Source of the DNA: Myxococcales bacterium
Lineage (GTDB): Bacteria; Myxococcota; Polyangia; Polyangiales; Polyangiaceae
Direction: 5' to 3'
NCBI GenBank assembly: GCA_020430865.1
Contig: JAGQIY010000115.1
Coordinates: 1 to 13,794 of the forward strand
Length of the DNA: 13,794 nt
Shown: positions 12,908 to 13,794 of the stretch, piece by piece
Layout of the letters: every line of letters starts with the position of its first letter
How positions within the stretch are numbered: the stretch's first letter is position 1
The notes under the pieces: generated by a model
What the model saw: only the letters and a program-made list of their open reading frames with translations
Told to the model about the DNA's origin: nothing
Databases searched by the model: none
Translations under genes and position numbers: made by a program

Positions 12908-13724
12908 GCGGCGTAGTGCGTGCTGCGCCTGGCCAGCGGCTGCGCGCGAAGCTCATCGAGGGCGACGGTCATCCTCTGGTGCGCCTCGAGGTCTGCGGAC
13001 ACGAGACGGATCTGGACGCCCTTCGCCTCGCTGCGCGCCTCGCCCGACATGAGGGGTGGGCTCAGAAAACCGGGCACCTCGACTTGCTCTGCGCCCTCGC
13101 TGGCACCCGAAAAGGCGACACGCTGATCGCCGATTGGGTGCGCCGCGGGCGCTCGAATCACCGCGTTGCTGTGCATCGGCTTCGTGGCGGCGTGCTTCGG
13201 TTCGTCGCAACCATCGAGGCCTCGACGGTCACGGAGGCGATGCGGTCGCTGCAGCTGGTCTACAGCTTTGCGCCCTCGATGCTTCGCCGAGCTCGCTCAG
13301 CGCTCCCTCTGCAGCGGCCAATCACGCGGCGCGCTGGCAAGGTGGCGCTCGAGCTGAGGCTGGCGCCGAGGTCAGGCGTGCGGCTCCGCTGTGAACTGCC
13401 TGCAAACCAGAACGGGGGTGCAGCGTGACCGCTTGCCTTGTACGCTCCAAAAGGTTGCGCCCTGCGGGATGGCCGTCCCCAGGGCGCACGACGGAAACGA
13501 GCTTCCGCGTGTCGAAGATACCGCCTTACGATCTGATCCTCGAACCCCTCGAAGCACTCGACCGCATCGAGGAGTGGCTCCGCAAGAAGCGGGTTGAGCT
13601 CGAGGGACCTGGAGACGACGCGTTTGCTCGGTACCAGCAAGGCGAAGACGTCGACCCGCACGCTCCGGGGTTCGTGGAATCCAAGGCGAAGTTCCACGCG
13701 CGCCAGGCAGTCGGCCAAGTTGGC
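12709..13724. repeat. Dispersed near-palindromic GGCCAAGTT(GGC) repeats
   Basis: CGGCCAAGTTGGC occurs at 12709-12721 and again at 13712-13724. The shorter GGCCAAGTT also occurs at 12734-12742. The longer form is a near-palindrome (GGCCAA-G-TTGGC). All copies lie inside ORFs of the right-edge element. They might be protein-binding sites, but three copies of a short word may be chance. Confidence 0.35.
12904..13428 (+). CDS. Hypothetical protein of the right-edge element
   Basis: GTG 12904 opens a 174-residue frame, preceded by GGGGTGAG at good spacing and overlapping the previous stop by 4 bases. The product is basic and Arg/Leu-rich, with short stretches such as GDGHPLVRLEVCGHETDLDA and RRGRSNHRVAVHRLRGGVLR. 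I see no signal peptide, membrane segment or known motif. Third-position GC is as high as in its neighbours, so a recent transfer from a low-GC source is unlikely. Coupling on both sides suggests that it acts with its neighbours. Function unknown. Confidence 0.65.
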   Translation: MSGVVRAAPGQRLRAKLIEGDGHPLVRLEVCGHETDLDALRLAARLARHEGWAQKTGHLDLLCALAGTRKGDTLIADWVRRGRSNHRVAVHRLRGGVLRFVATIEASTVTEAMRSLQLVYSFAPSMLRRARSALPLQRPITRRAGKVALELRLAPRSGVRLRCELPANQNGGAA

Positions 13725-13794
13725 CAGCACGTACCGGGACTGAAGAAGTTCTATCCGTGGAACTCCGACACAACGCGGGAGCTGCTCACTGATC
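13425..13794 (+). CDS. Hypothetical protein, partial at right edge
   Basis: GTG 13425 overlaps the previous stop as GTGA and has GGGGG seven bases upstream. The frame then stays open to the end of the window, at least 123 codons, so the gene is cut by the window edge. From about residue 29 (VSKIPPYDLILEPLEALDRI, then EEWLRKKRVELEGPGDDAFA) the composition is that of a normal soluble charged protein. GTG 13509, at that point, is an alternative start. No family is recognised. It is the third member of a tightly coupled row of ORFs that begins at the tRNA half. Confidence 0.6.
   Translation, partial: MTACLVRSKRLRPAGWPSPGRTTETSFRVSKIPPYDLILEPLEALDRIEEWLRKKRVELEGPGDDAFARYQQGEDVDPHAPGFVESKAKFHARQAVGQVGQHVPGLKKFYPWNSDTTRELLTD

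Noticed and set aside
13260..13773. Minus-strand ORFs opposite the right-edge genes
   Set aside because: They lack RBS and family features, whereas the plus-strand ORFs show consecutive GTGA overlaps with RBS sequences.

Overview
The window is a high-GC chromosomal segment, most likely from a myxobacterium or a close relative (formerly deltaproteobacteria). This is inferred from strong G/C bias at third codon positions, frequent GTG starts, GTGA stop/start overlaps, and cell-surface lipoproteins with Gly/Ser/Ala linkers. No rRNA, complete tRNA or CRISPR array is present.

Layout. Positions 1-288 hold a 15-bp tandem repeat and no clear gene. A YebC-family gene (289-1041, +) converges on a minus-strand cluster: a CPBP-type membrane protein, coaBC (coenzyme A synthesis) and a 3-methyladenine DNA glycosylase. 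A 13-bp-stem hairpin sits in the convergent gap. A small PH-like membrane protein (3853-4338, +) follows, then the ferrous iron transporter feoA-feoB (minus) with a palindrome upstream of feoA.

The centrepiece is 7145-8832. A -10-like TATACT stands just upstream of an unlisted 27-residue ORF (7159-7242) with eight consecutive Thr codons. This is followed by mutually exclusive inverted repeats, a possible RBS-masking helix, and a compact threonyl-tRNA synthetase without TGS and editing domains. The layout is that of a Thr-responsive leader-peptide attenuator controlling a ThrRS paralogue. The leader ORF and the gene are seen directly; the regulation is inferred.

Downstream, a second convergent hairpin separates this gene from a large heparinase II/III-like lipoprotein (minus). 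Next come a decayed metallophosphoesterase fragment (minus) and a small cysteine-containing lipoprotein (+) with an intrinsic terminator.

At 12588-12625 the 5' half of a tRNA-Leu(UAA) gene stops matching immediately after the anticodon loop. From there three short, unrecognised, probably translationally coupled ORFs run off the right edge. This looks like the boundary of an integrated element, or a scar left by one.
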